This document shows positions 27,474-34,942 of a DNA stretch of 64,000 bases, one piece after another (the first letter of the stretch is position 1; each line of letters opens with the position of its first letter). Origin of the DNA: CAYUQT01 sp964596165 (GTDB taxonomy: Bacteria; Planctomycetota; Phycisphaerae; UBA1845; JAFGLZ01); assembly GCA_964596165.1 (NCBI GenBank), contig CAZQTW010000003.1, positions 62,001 to 126,000 on the forward strand, read 5' to 3'. A model generated the notes under the pieces. It saw only the letters and a program-made list of their open reading frames with translations, ran no database searches and had not been told where the DNA came from. Position numbers and translations under genes: made by a program.

Positions 27474-28736
27474 AGGCCGAGCGTGGGCATCGGACATCTT
27501 CTCGACCGAAGGGCCGTTCGCCGGCCACGCGGGTGTCAAGTTGCCTAAGGTATAGACCCGAGGCCAGCCAGGGTTTCGCAAACCCTTGAGGTACCTGCCT
27601 CCACGATTGCTGCACCTATCGAGCGTATCAGTCGTCGCGAAAAGTGGTTACGCGTCTCTCCTCTGGGCGACCAAGGGCTGTCGGCTTGCCGAACCCACGG
27701 TGATTGAAGGCCACAGGACCCATGTTCTCGCCGGGTAGGTCACATTCCAACAATTGGGTAAGTTAGGCTTTCTTAGTTTCGGAACACCAGATCAAGTGTG
27801 TTTCGGGGGGCGGAAACCCAACGGATTGTTGTGCTGCTTGGCTGATCCGATAATACCGATTGCCTGATTGAAAAAACCTATCCACTCGGTCCAGATTCGT
27901 GGTTGCTGTCCGATAATCGTGTGGTATATATCAGTGTGAGGAAGAGTCGTGCAGAGGTGAATCAGGAGATAGGAAAGCATTTCCCAAGTGCGGCTGCGTC
28001 AACCAGGGAAGGTTGAATGACCGAGCTGGTTACGGGCGCAGAAGAGCCCTCTCTAACATAACTCGACGGGTGAAATGAAGTGCGGTAGGCGGTGGGGCCC
28101 GTCCGAGTAGCAAACGCAAAACGAGGACACGTCGGATGACCATTGGGATGAAGGGTGTATCCGACGAGTAGCGGTGGCAGCGGAAACCGTGTGTCAAGGC
28201 ATCGGAGGCCAGGGAATGGCTTCCGTGGGCAGAGGCGTACCTCATGATCTCAAGTTTGTACCAAAACATAGGGTCGACATACGCGATGGCCACGGATGGC
28301 CGCCGAGGTATGCTCCCGACCGGATTGGGCATCGGCGCAATCGTCTGGCAAGGAGGCCAGGTGAACGCCGGCGTCGGGCGCAGCGGGCAAATGCACCCGA
28401 GCGTGCAGATCCCGAGGGATTGTGCTCTGAGCGTGCATCCGGTCCGGTCAACTGAGGTGGCTCGGTTAGAGACTAGGCCCAAGTCGCCTCGGACAGACCA
28501 GCAACGATGAAGAACGGATGCTTCATCGTTGCGGTATCTTTTTATGTGGAGGTTTCGCAGTAGCCAGACTTAACCCGGGTGGGTCCTGAGGAGGCAGTCA
28601 ACACCACCAAGCGTAAGGCGTTTTGGACCGCAGACCGTGCTTGATGGTTCCCTCGCTCGAATCCTTTCCTCATGACTCTTCTGAAGGACCCACCCATCCT
28701 TTTTCGTCCTGGGAATCGCACAGGGGACGGAGCCCG
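27474..28736. other. Long stretch without a convincing gene; possible unrecognised RNA
   Basis: About 1.26 kb, visibly less GC-rich than its surroundings. Open frames (for example plus-strand 28174-28455 and 28244-28510, minus-strand 28030-28482) overlap each other, lack good ribosome sites and have no recognisable domain. A perfect intrinsic terminator at 28501-28543 ends a plus-strand transcript here, although the nearest plus-strand gene stops about 1 kb earlier. The stretch could hold a non-coding RNA or the remains of a decayed gene. tmRNA and RNase P RNA signatures were looked for and not found. Confidence 0.45.
28501..28543 (+). terminator. Intrinsic terminator
   Basis: A perfect 12-base stem, GCAACGATGAAG (28501-28512) with CTTCATCGTTGC (28521-28532), around an 8-base loop, followed by GGTATCTTTTT. 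The T-run on the plus strand fixes the orientation. It is the clearest intrinsic terminator in the window. Confidence 0.85.
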
Positions 28737-29063
28737 ATGCACGTAGATCCTTCGGACAAGCCTATCGTCAAGTGGGCGATCGATCGTGGCCTGGTGTTCA
28801 GCTACGAGCGGAATCACGGTCTGCCGGGAACGCACCTGAGGCTGCACATGGGCCTTCTCACCGCCTTCTTCAAGCACGGAAAGCTGGCTCACCTGGTGGG
28901 TGCCGCGGACGGCCGGCATCTCGATCAATTCATGTGGGAACTGACCGAACTCTTCGGCATCTGCGCTCAGAATGGCGGTTATCTCAATCAAGATACGGTG
29001 CCGTCACACGATCGTCCGGACAGCGCCCTTGGGGGGAAAAACCCGCCAGCGCGGCTGGTCTGA
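28737..29063 (+). CDS. Hypothetical protein
   Basis: 108 residues, no recognised family. ATG 28737 is preceded by GGGGACGGAG and is preferred over an upstream in-frame start at 28623, which would place the first codons just after the terminator. The sequence starts MHVDPSDKPIVKWAIDRG and looks like a compact soluble alpha/beta domain; it has no signal peptide or membrane segment. The C-terminal 20 residues are polar and probably disordered. It lies alone between the terminator and the mraZ promoter, so it is probably its own transcription unit. Confidence 0.55.
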   Translation: MHVDPSDKPIVKWAIDRGLVFSYERNHGLPGTHLRLHMGLLTAFFKHGKLAHLVGAADGRHLDQFMWELTELFGICAQNGGYLNQDTVPSHDRPDSALGGKNPPARLV

Positions 29064-29327
29064 CCTGAGGGTCCGTCGCCCCTCAACTTCCCCTTCAATT
29101 ACTCACACGATTCGAGAAACCGCACATGGAGTCCGGCGAGACCGTTGATCAACCCCGATCCCGCGGTTGGTTTCGACCGACTAATCGGTGCCGGCCGCAG
29201 CCCTCCAAAGATTTTCTCCGATGACCAACATACCTCAGGTTGGCCGTCTGGCGGGTGATCAACGCAATGGCTAGTAGCCCGCGCGGTTATCGGAACTTGT
29301 CACTTTGAGAAAATCTGAAGATTTTTC
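29064..29327. other. Intergenic region upstream of the dcw promoter
   Basis: About 260 bases with no gene. Its end is AT-rich and carries a palindrome, AAAATCT-GA-AGATTTT (29310-29325), directly upstream of the mraZ -35 box. The T-run after this palindrome makes it also look like a weak terminator for the preceding gene; it could equally be an upstream promoter element or regulator site. Confidence 0.4.
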
Positions 29328-29356
29328 TTGCCAGTGGTGGGTGAGAGTGATAGATT
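29328..29356 (+). promoter_or_regulatory. Putative mraZ/dcw cluster promoter
   Basis: TTGCCA (29328-29333) and TAGATT (29351-29356) are separated by exactly 17 bases, a fair sigma-70 promoter that would start transcription near 29363, about 38 bases before the mraZ start codon. It is the only clear promoter seen ahead of the cluster. Confidence 0.6.
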
Positions 29357-29367
29357 ATCCCTAGAAG

Positions 29368-29392
29368 CCCACGAGAAACCCATGAAGTGGGA
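29368..29392. promoter_or_regulatory. Candidate MraZ operator (TGGGN-type boxes)
   Basis: CCCAC (29368-29372) and CCCAT (29379-29383) form two TGGGN boxes on the minus strand, 11 bases apart; a TGGGA box on the plus strand overlaps the ribosome site at 29388. MraZ of other bacteria binds direct repeats of TGGGN with about 10-base period next to its own promoter. Position and period fit autoregulation, but only two regular boxes are present and their orientation is reversed. Confidence 0.35.
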
Positions 29393-29400
29393 GCAGTTCT

Positions 29401-29904
29401 TTGGAATCGACGCTTCTCACCGGGTCTTACGAGTACACAATCGATGCCAAGAATCGCATGTCTATTCCGTCCCAGATTCGCAACCAGCTTGATATTGAAC
29501 GGGATGGGGCCCGGTTTTATCTGGTTCCTGGGTCCAGACCCGGGACGTTGTCCATCTACCCGGAAAAGACGTTTCGTCGTCGACACGAAAGGCGTCCCAG
29601 TCCCGAGATCCCACACGAAGACTTGCTTACGTACACCCAAGTCTTCTATTCGATGGCGACACTTCTCGAGGTGGACAAACAAGGTCGAGTACTGCTTCCG
29701 GAGCGTCACTTGCGACTTGCGGGGATCGGTCGCGAGGTATACATCACGGGCGCCGGCGACCACCTGGATCTCTGGAGCAAGGCGGACTACGAGAAATTCG
29801 CCGAAGAGAACTGGTCGCGCTATGCGGAACTTCTCCATCGTGCTCGCAAATATTTCCCCGAGGGCGCAGCGGGCGAGAGGCGTGACGGCGCGAGCGAGTC
29901 GTGA
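29401..29904 (+). CDS. mraZ: MraZ, transcriptional regulator of the dcw cluster
   Basis: DNA-binding protein with two AbrB/SpoVT-like swapped-hairpin domains, normally forming a ring and controlling its own cluster. The first domain has TGSYEYTIDAKNRMSIP, matching the family G-E-Y-x-H-T-x-D-x-K-x-R start; the second has EVDKQGRVLLPE (the DxxGRxxLP motif), followed by REVYITGAGDHLDLW. Length 167 is slightly long, with an arginine- and glutamate-rich tail. The start is a TTG at 29401 with GGGAG seven bases upstream; no in-frame ATG or GTG fits the conserved N-terminus. It heads the dcw cluster as in most bacteria. Confidence 0.92.
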   Translation: MESTLLTGSYEYTIDAKNRMSIPSQIRNQLDIERDGARFYLVPGSRPGTLSIYPEKTFRRRHERRPSPEIPHEDLLTYTQVFYSMATLLEVDKQGRVLLPERHLRLAGIGREVYITGAGDHLDLWSKADYEKFAEENWSRYAELLHRARKYFPEGAAGERRDGASES

Positions 29905-29989
29905 GTTGTCGATGGGGCAGATTGAAACACGGTAGGTTGTCCGGACTCAATGGACACGCTCGGTCCAAAGCGGGAGTTGAGCGAGGGTA

Positions 29990-30037
29990 CCTGGGAGGCG
30001 ACACCGTCGGCTCCTTCCCGACGGTGTTCTTCCCAGG
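29990..30037 (+). promoter_or_regulatory. Strong nested hairpin between mraZ and rsmH
   Basis: Outer stem CCTGGGA (29990-29996) with TCCCAGG (30031-30037), and inner stem ACACCGTCGG (30001-30010) with CCGACGGTGT (30018-30027), separated by small internal loops. The 17 base pairs are all Watson-Crick. There is no T-run after it, so it is not a simple terminator; an RNA processing site, attenuator or mRNA-stabilising structure in the dcw transcript is possible. Confidence 0.55.
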
Positions 30038-30109
30038 GCAACGCTGAGGTTCGAGGCGTGTGGGTAGCAGGTAGGCAGGGGGCCTGAAAGCAGGGCGAAA
30101 GGAATCGCA

Positions 30110-30370
30110 ATGCTGGCGGCCACACGGAAGGGCACGATGCGGACGCACAAGGCGACCAGCAGCGTGCGCGCGGTCAAGGATGTCCTCCATGCAGTGGAGA
30201 TGGGGGCGGATGCGGGTCGAATGGCCCGGTCTTGTGCGTCCCATCTGGAGGTACTGGCTGAGCGAGTACGTCGCCTGAACCGGTTAGGCGGCGTCTTCGC
30301 GGGTGTGCGGCTCTCGCCGTGCGTCGAGGGCTTGCGGGCGGCATCGGAAGCCAGCCGTGTTGTGGACTAA
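30110..30370 (+). CDS. Small basic protein in the dcw cluster, unknown
   Basis: 86 residues, rich in Ala, Arg and Val and probably helical, with no recognised family. Support for it being real: ATG 30110 has GAAAGGA at seven bases, the frame runs without rare-looking codons, and it fills the gap between mraZ and rsmH. Against: short, no known homologue, and no such gene in standard dcw clusters. No membrane segment or signal peptide is seen. It would be co-transcribed with mraZ and rsmH. Confidence 0.45.
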   Translation: MLAATRKGTMRTHKATSSVRAVKDVLHAVEMGADAGRMARSCASHLEVLAERVRRLNRLGGVFAGVRLSPCVEGLRAASEASRVVD

Positions 30371-30474
30371 CCTTGCCAGGGAGGGCATTGGTTAGTCCAG
30401 TCCCTGTTCTCCGATCCTTCCATTTGCAGGGGTGGCAATCGCCAAGGTCCTGGGGCGGTACCCGCAGGGTGGCG

Positions 30475-31413
30475 GTGAACGAGCACGGTCAGGAACATGT
30501 CCCGGTCCTTGTCGAGCAGGTGCTCGAACTGCTTGATCCGCGCCCCGGCGAGTGTCTCGTGGACTGTACGGTGGGACTTGGGGGGCACAGCCGGGTCTTG
30601 GCGGCGCGTCTGGGGTCCGGGGGCCGTCTGATCGCGCTCGACCTGGACGAACACAATCTGGGGATTGCCCGCCAACGGTTGTCCCATGCCCCGTGCCCAT
30701 GCGACTTCGTTCACGGGAACTTCGCCGACCTGGATGACATCCTGAAAGAACTCAATGTCCAAAGAGTTGACCGCCTTCTGGCCGATCTAGGTGTTAGTTC
30801 GAACCAGTTGGATGACCCCGAGCGAGGGTTCAGCTTTCTCGGTGACGGACCGTTGGACATGCGGATTGACCGGCGGCAGGAGCTGTCGGCCTTGGAGGTG
30901 GTCAATCGGCTGACCGAGCGGGAACTGGCCGACTTGATTTACTTCAACAGTCAGGAACGCTTCAGCCGGCGAATCGCCAAACGGATCTGCATGGCCAGGC
31001 ACAAGGCGAGGATCCGTTCGACGCGTCACTTGGCGGAGGTGATTGCCTCGGCCGTGGAGGTCGATCCGTCCTCGCGAAAGAGCAGGATTCATCCCGCGAC
31101 GAGGACGTTCTTGGCGTTGCGAATCGCGGTGAACCAGGAGATTCGGAATTTGCGGGCCTTGCTGGGCAAGGCGCCGCGTGTGCTTGCAGCGGGTGGGAGG
31201 ATCGCGGTCATCAGTTTCCACAGTCTCGAGGATCGAGAGGTGAAGGTGGATTTTCGCAGTCGAGCTCAGCAAGGGGTCTACACCCTCGTGAACAAGCGAC
31301 CGCTGATTGCCGGCCCCCTCGAACGGGACGCGAATCCTCGCTCCCGCAGCGCCAAGCTGCGGGTGGCGGAGAGGACCGCTCAACCCCTGCCGGCCTCAGT
31401 GGAGGTGTTGTGA
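30475..31413 (+). CDS. rsmH: 16S rRNA (cytosine(1402)-N(4))-methyltransferase RsmH (MraW)
   Basis: SAM-dependent methyltransferase acting on C1402 of 16S rRNA, conserved in dcw clusters. The N-terminus has HVPVLVEQVLELL, the SAM site is DCTVGLGGHSR (30-40), and DLGVSSNQLDDPERGFSF and RTFLALRIAVNQE are family signatures; HSLEDREVK lies near the end. Length of about 312 residues equals the E. coli enzyme. The frame is open from 30319, but the family N-terminus points to GTG 30475 (CAGGG at five bases) or GTG 30469. The preceding small gene ends about 100 bases upstream. Confidence 0.93.
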   Translation: MNEHGQEHVPVLVEQVLELLDPRPGECLVDCTVGLGGHSRVLAARLGSGGRLIALDLDEHNLGIARQRLSHAPCPCDFVHGNFADLDDILKELNVQRVDRLLADLGVSSNQLDDPERGFSFLGDGPLDMRIDRRQELSALEVVNRLTERELADLIYFNSQERFSRRIAKRICMARHKARIRSTRHLAEVIASAVEVDPSSRKSRIHPATRTFLALRIAVNQEIRNLRALLGKAPRVLAAGGRIAVISFHSLEDREVKVDFRSRAQQGVYTLVNKRPLIAGPLERDANPRSRSAKLRVAERTAQPLPASVEVL

Positions 31414-31482
31414 GGCCACGGTAGTACCTGAAGCCGGACCGGTCGCGATGGATCGCGTCCGAGGGGCGGCACGGAGGCAGCC

Positions 31483-32649
31483 ATGAAGAATGAGACCGGC
31501 ACCAGTATCGGGCTGGCGGTGGTGCTTGCCTTCGCCATCGTATTCGGTTTGATTCTGACGAAGCAGTCGACCTCGTACGATGTCGAGCCCTCATCCAAGC
31601 CGTCCGATTCGGAGAGGATAGCCGGGTCGTCGGAGTCTTCCGCAAAGCCGAACCGCTTCTCGGAACCTGCCGCACGGGAACGCGAAGAGGGCGGATCGTC
31701 CCCTGCCTCGGTGGCCCGGACCTCGGATCCGGCCCCGCGTGCGGTTGCCGAGGCGCCTGCTGCTCCGACGCAGATGCCGTCCGCCGGTTCGTCGCGGACC
31801 GCCCCCGCAGCCGGACAGAAGCAGCACGAGGCCGAACGTCCGATCGCACCGTCCTCCAAGAACGCCGATACCGGCGCCGTCTCCCCGAGCGCGGCGCCGA
31901 AGCTTCAAATCCCCGCCCCGCTGCCGCCGGCGAAACCCGCGCCCGAGCCCAAACCGGCAAAGCCGGCTCCGGTCGTCCCGTCCGATCCGTCGGAGAACAC
32001 CGATCGTATCGCCCTGGGTGAGCCGCTCCAGGAGCCCGCTGTCGCCGTTGCCCGGAGCGAAGACTCGAATCCGGGTGGGGGGTACTACGTCGTTCGTCCG
32101 AACGACAATCTCGTGAAGATCTGCAAAGCGGTTTACGGAACGACGGATCGCCAGACGGTGCGCGCCTTGTTTGAGGCAAACAAGGACACGCTCAAGAGCA
32201 TGAATTTGGTCAAGGTCGGACAGCGATTGCGGATCCCGCAGGGGGGCACGGTCTCGCTGCGCGGAGGCAAGACGTCGGGCGTATCGAAACCGTTGGCGAG
32301 GGCCCAGTCTCCGCCGTCGGGTGCCGCAGCGGTCTCCCATGCGGTGTTGGATCGGCGCCGTTCGAGTCGATCCGCCGACGACCGAATGCCCGTGGCGAGG
32401 GCCTCGGCTTCGTCGTCAACCTATCGGTGGTGTCGGGTTCGTCGAAACGAGACCCTCTGCGACATCGCCCAACGGGAGCTGGGTAACAGCCGTCGCTGGC
32501 GCGAAATCTGGGAGCTCAATCGAAGTCGCATTCGAAGGCCGGATCGCCTGGCGATCGGCATGCGTATCAAGTTGCCGCCATCCATGGAGAGAACGGGCAC
32601 CGTGGCGATGGCGGGAGGTCAAGATGCCCCGGACTCCAAGAACTCATGA
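31483..32649 (+). CDS. Membrane-anchored protein with two LysM domains in the dcw cluster
   Basis: Predicted peptidoglycan-binding envelope protein. A single hydrophobic helix (about 9-26, IGLAVVLAFAIVFGLIL) follows a short cytoplasmic start. Residues 30-195 are a Ser/Pro/Ala/Lys-rich linker that can span the periplasm. LysM 1 is about 201-252 (YYVVRPNDNL to LRIP) and LysM 2 about 314-365 (YRWCRVRRNETL to IKLP). ATG 31483 follows GGAGGC. The stop overlaps the ftsL-like start by four bases (ATGA), so it is translated with the division genes. No such gene is part of the standard dcw set; a role in tethering the divisome to the wall is inferred. Confidence 0.82.
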   Translation: MKNETGTSIGLAVVLAFAIVFGLILTKQSTSYDVEPSSKPSDSERIAGSSESSAKPNRFSEPAAREREEGGSSPASVARTSDPAPRAVAEAPAAPTQMPSAGSSRTAPAAGQKQHEAERPIAPSSKNADTGAVSPSAAPKLQIPAPLPPAKPAPEPKPAKPAPVVPSDPSENTDRIALGEPLQEPAVAVARSEDSNPGGGYYVVRPNDNLVKICKAVYGTTDRQTVRALFEANKDTLKSMNLVKVGQRLRIPQGGTVSLRGGKTSGVSKPLARAQSPPSGAAAVSHAVLDRRRSSRSADDRMPVARASASSSTYRWCRVRRNETLCDIAQRELGNSRRWREIWELNRSRIRRPDRLAIGMRIKLPPSMERTGTVAMAGGQDAPDSKNS

Positions 32650-32960
32650 CTCTTCCTCGCGCCGTGGGGCTCATTCTGATTCTTGCGTCGGTGGCGACGA
32701 CCGCTGTCTGGTCGCGCATTCAGCGCGCCAAGACCGCTCACGAGATCCACCGAATGGCCCGGCAGGAGCTGGAATTGGTTCGGGAGATCGACGAAGTGAA
32801 TGCCGGGATCGCCCAACTGCGAGCCCCCCAGCAAATTCGAGAGCGGGCCATGCAAATGCAGCTCAGTGCGCTGCCGCCTGAGGTGCGGAACGTGCCGCAG
32901 CCAAGCGCGCGGGAGGGCTTGGCGAGCAAGAGCGATTGGGCCTCGAAGCGCAAGCGGTGA
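32646..32960 (+). CDS. ftsL: FtsL-like cell division protein
   Basis: 104-residue bitopic protein with the FtsL/DivIC layout: a very short cytoplasmic start, one membrane helix (about 5-22, RAVGLILILASVATTAVW) and a charged coiled-coil (about 25-70, including RQELELVREIDEVNAGIAQL), then a basic tail. Sequence conservation in FtsL is low, so the call rests on topology, size and position directly before ftsI. Start ATG 32646 overlaps the LysM gene stop. In other bacteria FtsL forms a complex with FtsQ and FtsB that activates FtsW/FtsI; ftsQ is present at the end of this cluster, ftsB is not. Confidence 0.72.
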   Translation: MTLPRAVGLILILASVATTAVWSRIQRAKTAHEIHRMARQELELVREIDEVNAGIAQLRAPQQIRERAMQMQLSALPPEVRNVPQPSAREGLASKSDWASKRKR

Positions 32961-32965
32961 CCTTC

Positions 32966-34738
32966 ATGCGTGTCTTACGCCGTCCCGTCCTTGTCAACGA
33001 TCTTACCTGGCTGGTCCTCGTTGCGCTTGCGGCGCTGGGTGTTCGGCTGGTGCACATCCATCTTCAGCAGCGGGATCGGCTGTTGAGTTGGGCCGACCGT
33101 CAGCGTCGTTCGGTCATTCCCATTCCGTGTCGCCGGGGGTCCATTACGGATGCCTCGGGGCGCGTCATGGCGACGAGCAGCATGATGCCCAGCATCTTCG
33201 CGGATCCCAAACTGACCTTCGACCCGAACGTCGTGAAGGACCCCGAACGTTCCATCCGTCACATTGCGGAGAGTCTGGGGCTTGATGCCGGAGTCCTTGC
33301 GAAGGACCTTGCCTCTCGCGCCGACCGTCGGTTCTTCTGGGTCAAGCGGAGGGTCAGCGACGAGGAGGCCGGCAGGATCAAGGCGCTGAATCTGGCGAAC
33401 GTGGGGGTTCTCTACGAGGGTCAACGCCACTATCCGATGAACGAACGATTCGCGCACGGTCTGGGCTTCGTGAATCCGGAAGGGCGGGCGTTGGCCGGTC
33501 TGGAGATGAAATACGATGCGATCCTCCGCGGCCGAGAAGGTTACCGGACGGTGGTCACCGATGCCCGTCGGCGTCCGATCTTCAGCGACAACGAGTCCTA
33601 TCGGGCGCCGCTCGACGGGTCGCACGTGGTCCTGACCATTGACGCGGCCATTCAGGCCTTTGCCGAGCAGGAGCTGGCGTCGGCCGTTGAGCAGTTTCAG
33701 GCGAAGGCGGGCACGGTGATCGTCATGGCGCCGACGACGGGTGAAATCTTGGCGCTCGCCAATGTTCCGACCTTCAACCTGAATCGCTACGGCGAGTGTC
33801 CGGATTCGGCGCGCTGCAACCTGGCGATTCAGGCGCCGGTGGAACCGGGAAGCACGTTCAAACCCTTTGTGGCGTCGGCAGCGGTGGAAGAGAACGTCAC
33901 GCGGCCGGGCGATCAGATTTTCTGCCACAACGGGCTGTACGTTGTCGGAAAGCGACGGCTCCACGACCACCACCCGTACGGGACCCTGACGTTTGAAGAG
34001 GTCCTCATCAAGAGCAGCAACATCGGCATGGCGATTCTGGGTCAGCGGTTGGGCAACAGCCGCATGCACCGGTACCTAAGGGCATTCGGGTTCGGCTCGC
34101 CGACGGGGATCGAACTACCCGGAGAAGACGCGGGCATTCTGTTGCCGTTGCAGCGGTGGACGAGTTACTCGACGACCTCCGTCCCGATGGGGCAGGAAGT
34201 GGCGGTGACTCCGCTGCAGTTGGCTTGCGGGTTCTCGACGTTGTTGAACGGCGGGGTTCGGCTTCGACCGCGTGTTGTTCGGGGCGTGGTCGGGCCCGAC
34301 GGGTCCATCGAGCAGGACTTCTCGGCGCCCGTGGTCGTCGGCAGGGTCGTGAGCGAGTCGGTGGCGAAGAAGATGGGTGAGGACATCCTCGTTCGCGTGG
34401 TCACGGAAGGCACCGGCAAGAAGGCCGCCCTGGCCGGCTACCGGGTGGCGGGCAAGACGGGGACGGCTCAGATGCCCTATCGCGATCGCGGCGGGTACGA
34501 ACCGGACGCCTACGTGTCGTCGTTTGTGGGCGCGGCGCCGGCGGACCATGCGCGAGCGCTTGTCTATCTGGCGATTATCCGCCCGAAGAAGAAACTCGGC
34601 TACTACGGGGGGACGGTGGCGGCTCCGGCGGTGCGTGAAATCCTGGCCAAGACATTGGCCTACCTGAACGTGCCGGCGACGGTGGAGCCGGAGGAATCCG
34701 TGAGGATGGTCAGCCAGGTGGCTGACGTTGCCGATTGA
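32966..34738 (+). CDS. ftsI: Septal peptidoglycan transpeptidase FtsI (PBP3-type penicillin-binding protein)
   Basis: Class B penicillin-binding protein cross-linking septal peptidoglycan. One N-terminal membrane helix (about 13-30) precedes the pedestal domain, with the RRGSITDASGRVMA motif at about 57. The transpeptidase active-site motifs are all present: STFK (Ser296), SSN (350-352) and KTG (497-499). Length is 590 residues. ATG 32966 lies five bases after the ftsL stop; a GTG at 32957 overlapping that stop is an alternative, and both lack a strong ribosome site. Its SEDS partner FtsW is encoded in the same cluster. No PASTA domains are seen. Confidence 0.93.
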   Translation: MRVLRRPVLVNDLTWLVLVALAALGVRLVHIHLQQRDRLLSWADRQRRSVIPIPCRRGSITDASGRVMATSSMMPSIFADPKLTFDPNVVKDPERSIRHIAESLGLDAGVLAKDLASRADRRFFWVKRRVSDEEAGRIKALNLANVGVLYEGQRHYPMNERFAHGLGFVNPEGRALAGLEMKYDAILRGREGYRTVVTDARRRPIFSDNESYRAPLDGSHVVLTIDAAIQAFAEQELASAVEQFQAKAGTVIVMAPTTGEILALANVPTFNLNRYGECPDSARCNLAIQAPVEPGSTFKPFVASAAVEENVTRPGDQIFCHNGLYVVGKRRLHDHHPYGTLTFEEVLIKSSNIGMAILGQRLGNSRMHRYLRAFGFGSPTGIELPGEDAGILLPLQRWTSYSTTSVPMGQEVAVTPLQLACGFSTLLNGGVRLRPRVVRGVVGPDGSIEQDFSAPVVVGRVVSESVAKKMGEDILVRVVTEGTGKKAALAGYRVAGKTGTAQMPYRDRGGYEPDAYVSSFVGAAPADHARALVYLAIIRPKKKLGYYGGTVAAPAVREILAKTLAYLNVPATVEPEESVRMVSQVADVAD

Positions 34739-34942
34739 GGAGTGACGACCCGCCGTGAGGCGGGATGTGCATGGGTGTTCCCAGCGTTGCCCGGGGCTGT
34801 CGTGCGTGCGGTGCGCCGATGGCTCCGGGCGGCGGCAAACAATCCGTCGGCCGACCCTGTGTGGGATGGTTCATCGGCGGTCAAATTGATAGACTGGATA
34901 GATCGGCGTGTGGGAGAGGCGTGGGGCGAAGGATCGCCAGGG

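Noticed and set aside
27990..28500. Possible RNase P RNA (rnpB) because of a GGGTGAAA near a GTGCGGTA word.
   Set aside because: The universal GAGGAAAGTCC and ACAGAAA-type conserved regions and the expected distances are absent.
27474..28500. Possible tmRNA or group II intron remnant.
   Set aside because: No tRNA-like T-loop with TTCGA and CCA end, and no domain V-like hairpin with the conserved AGC/ACGG words was found.
28174..28510. Overlapping small ORFs on the plus strand (93 and 88 codons) ahead of the terminator.
   Set aside because: They overlap in different frames, lack good ribosome sites and have no recognisable sequence; at most one could be real and nothing favours either.
34742..34942. 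A separate small gene or a longer MurE start after ftsI.
   Set aside because: The extra residues have no MurE likeness, and ATG 34943 with an AAGGA site fits the family N-terminus better; kept as a low-interest finding only.
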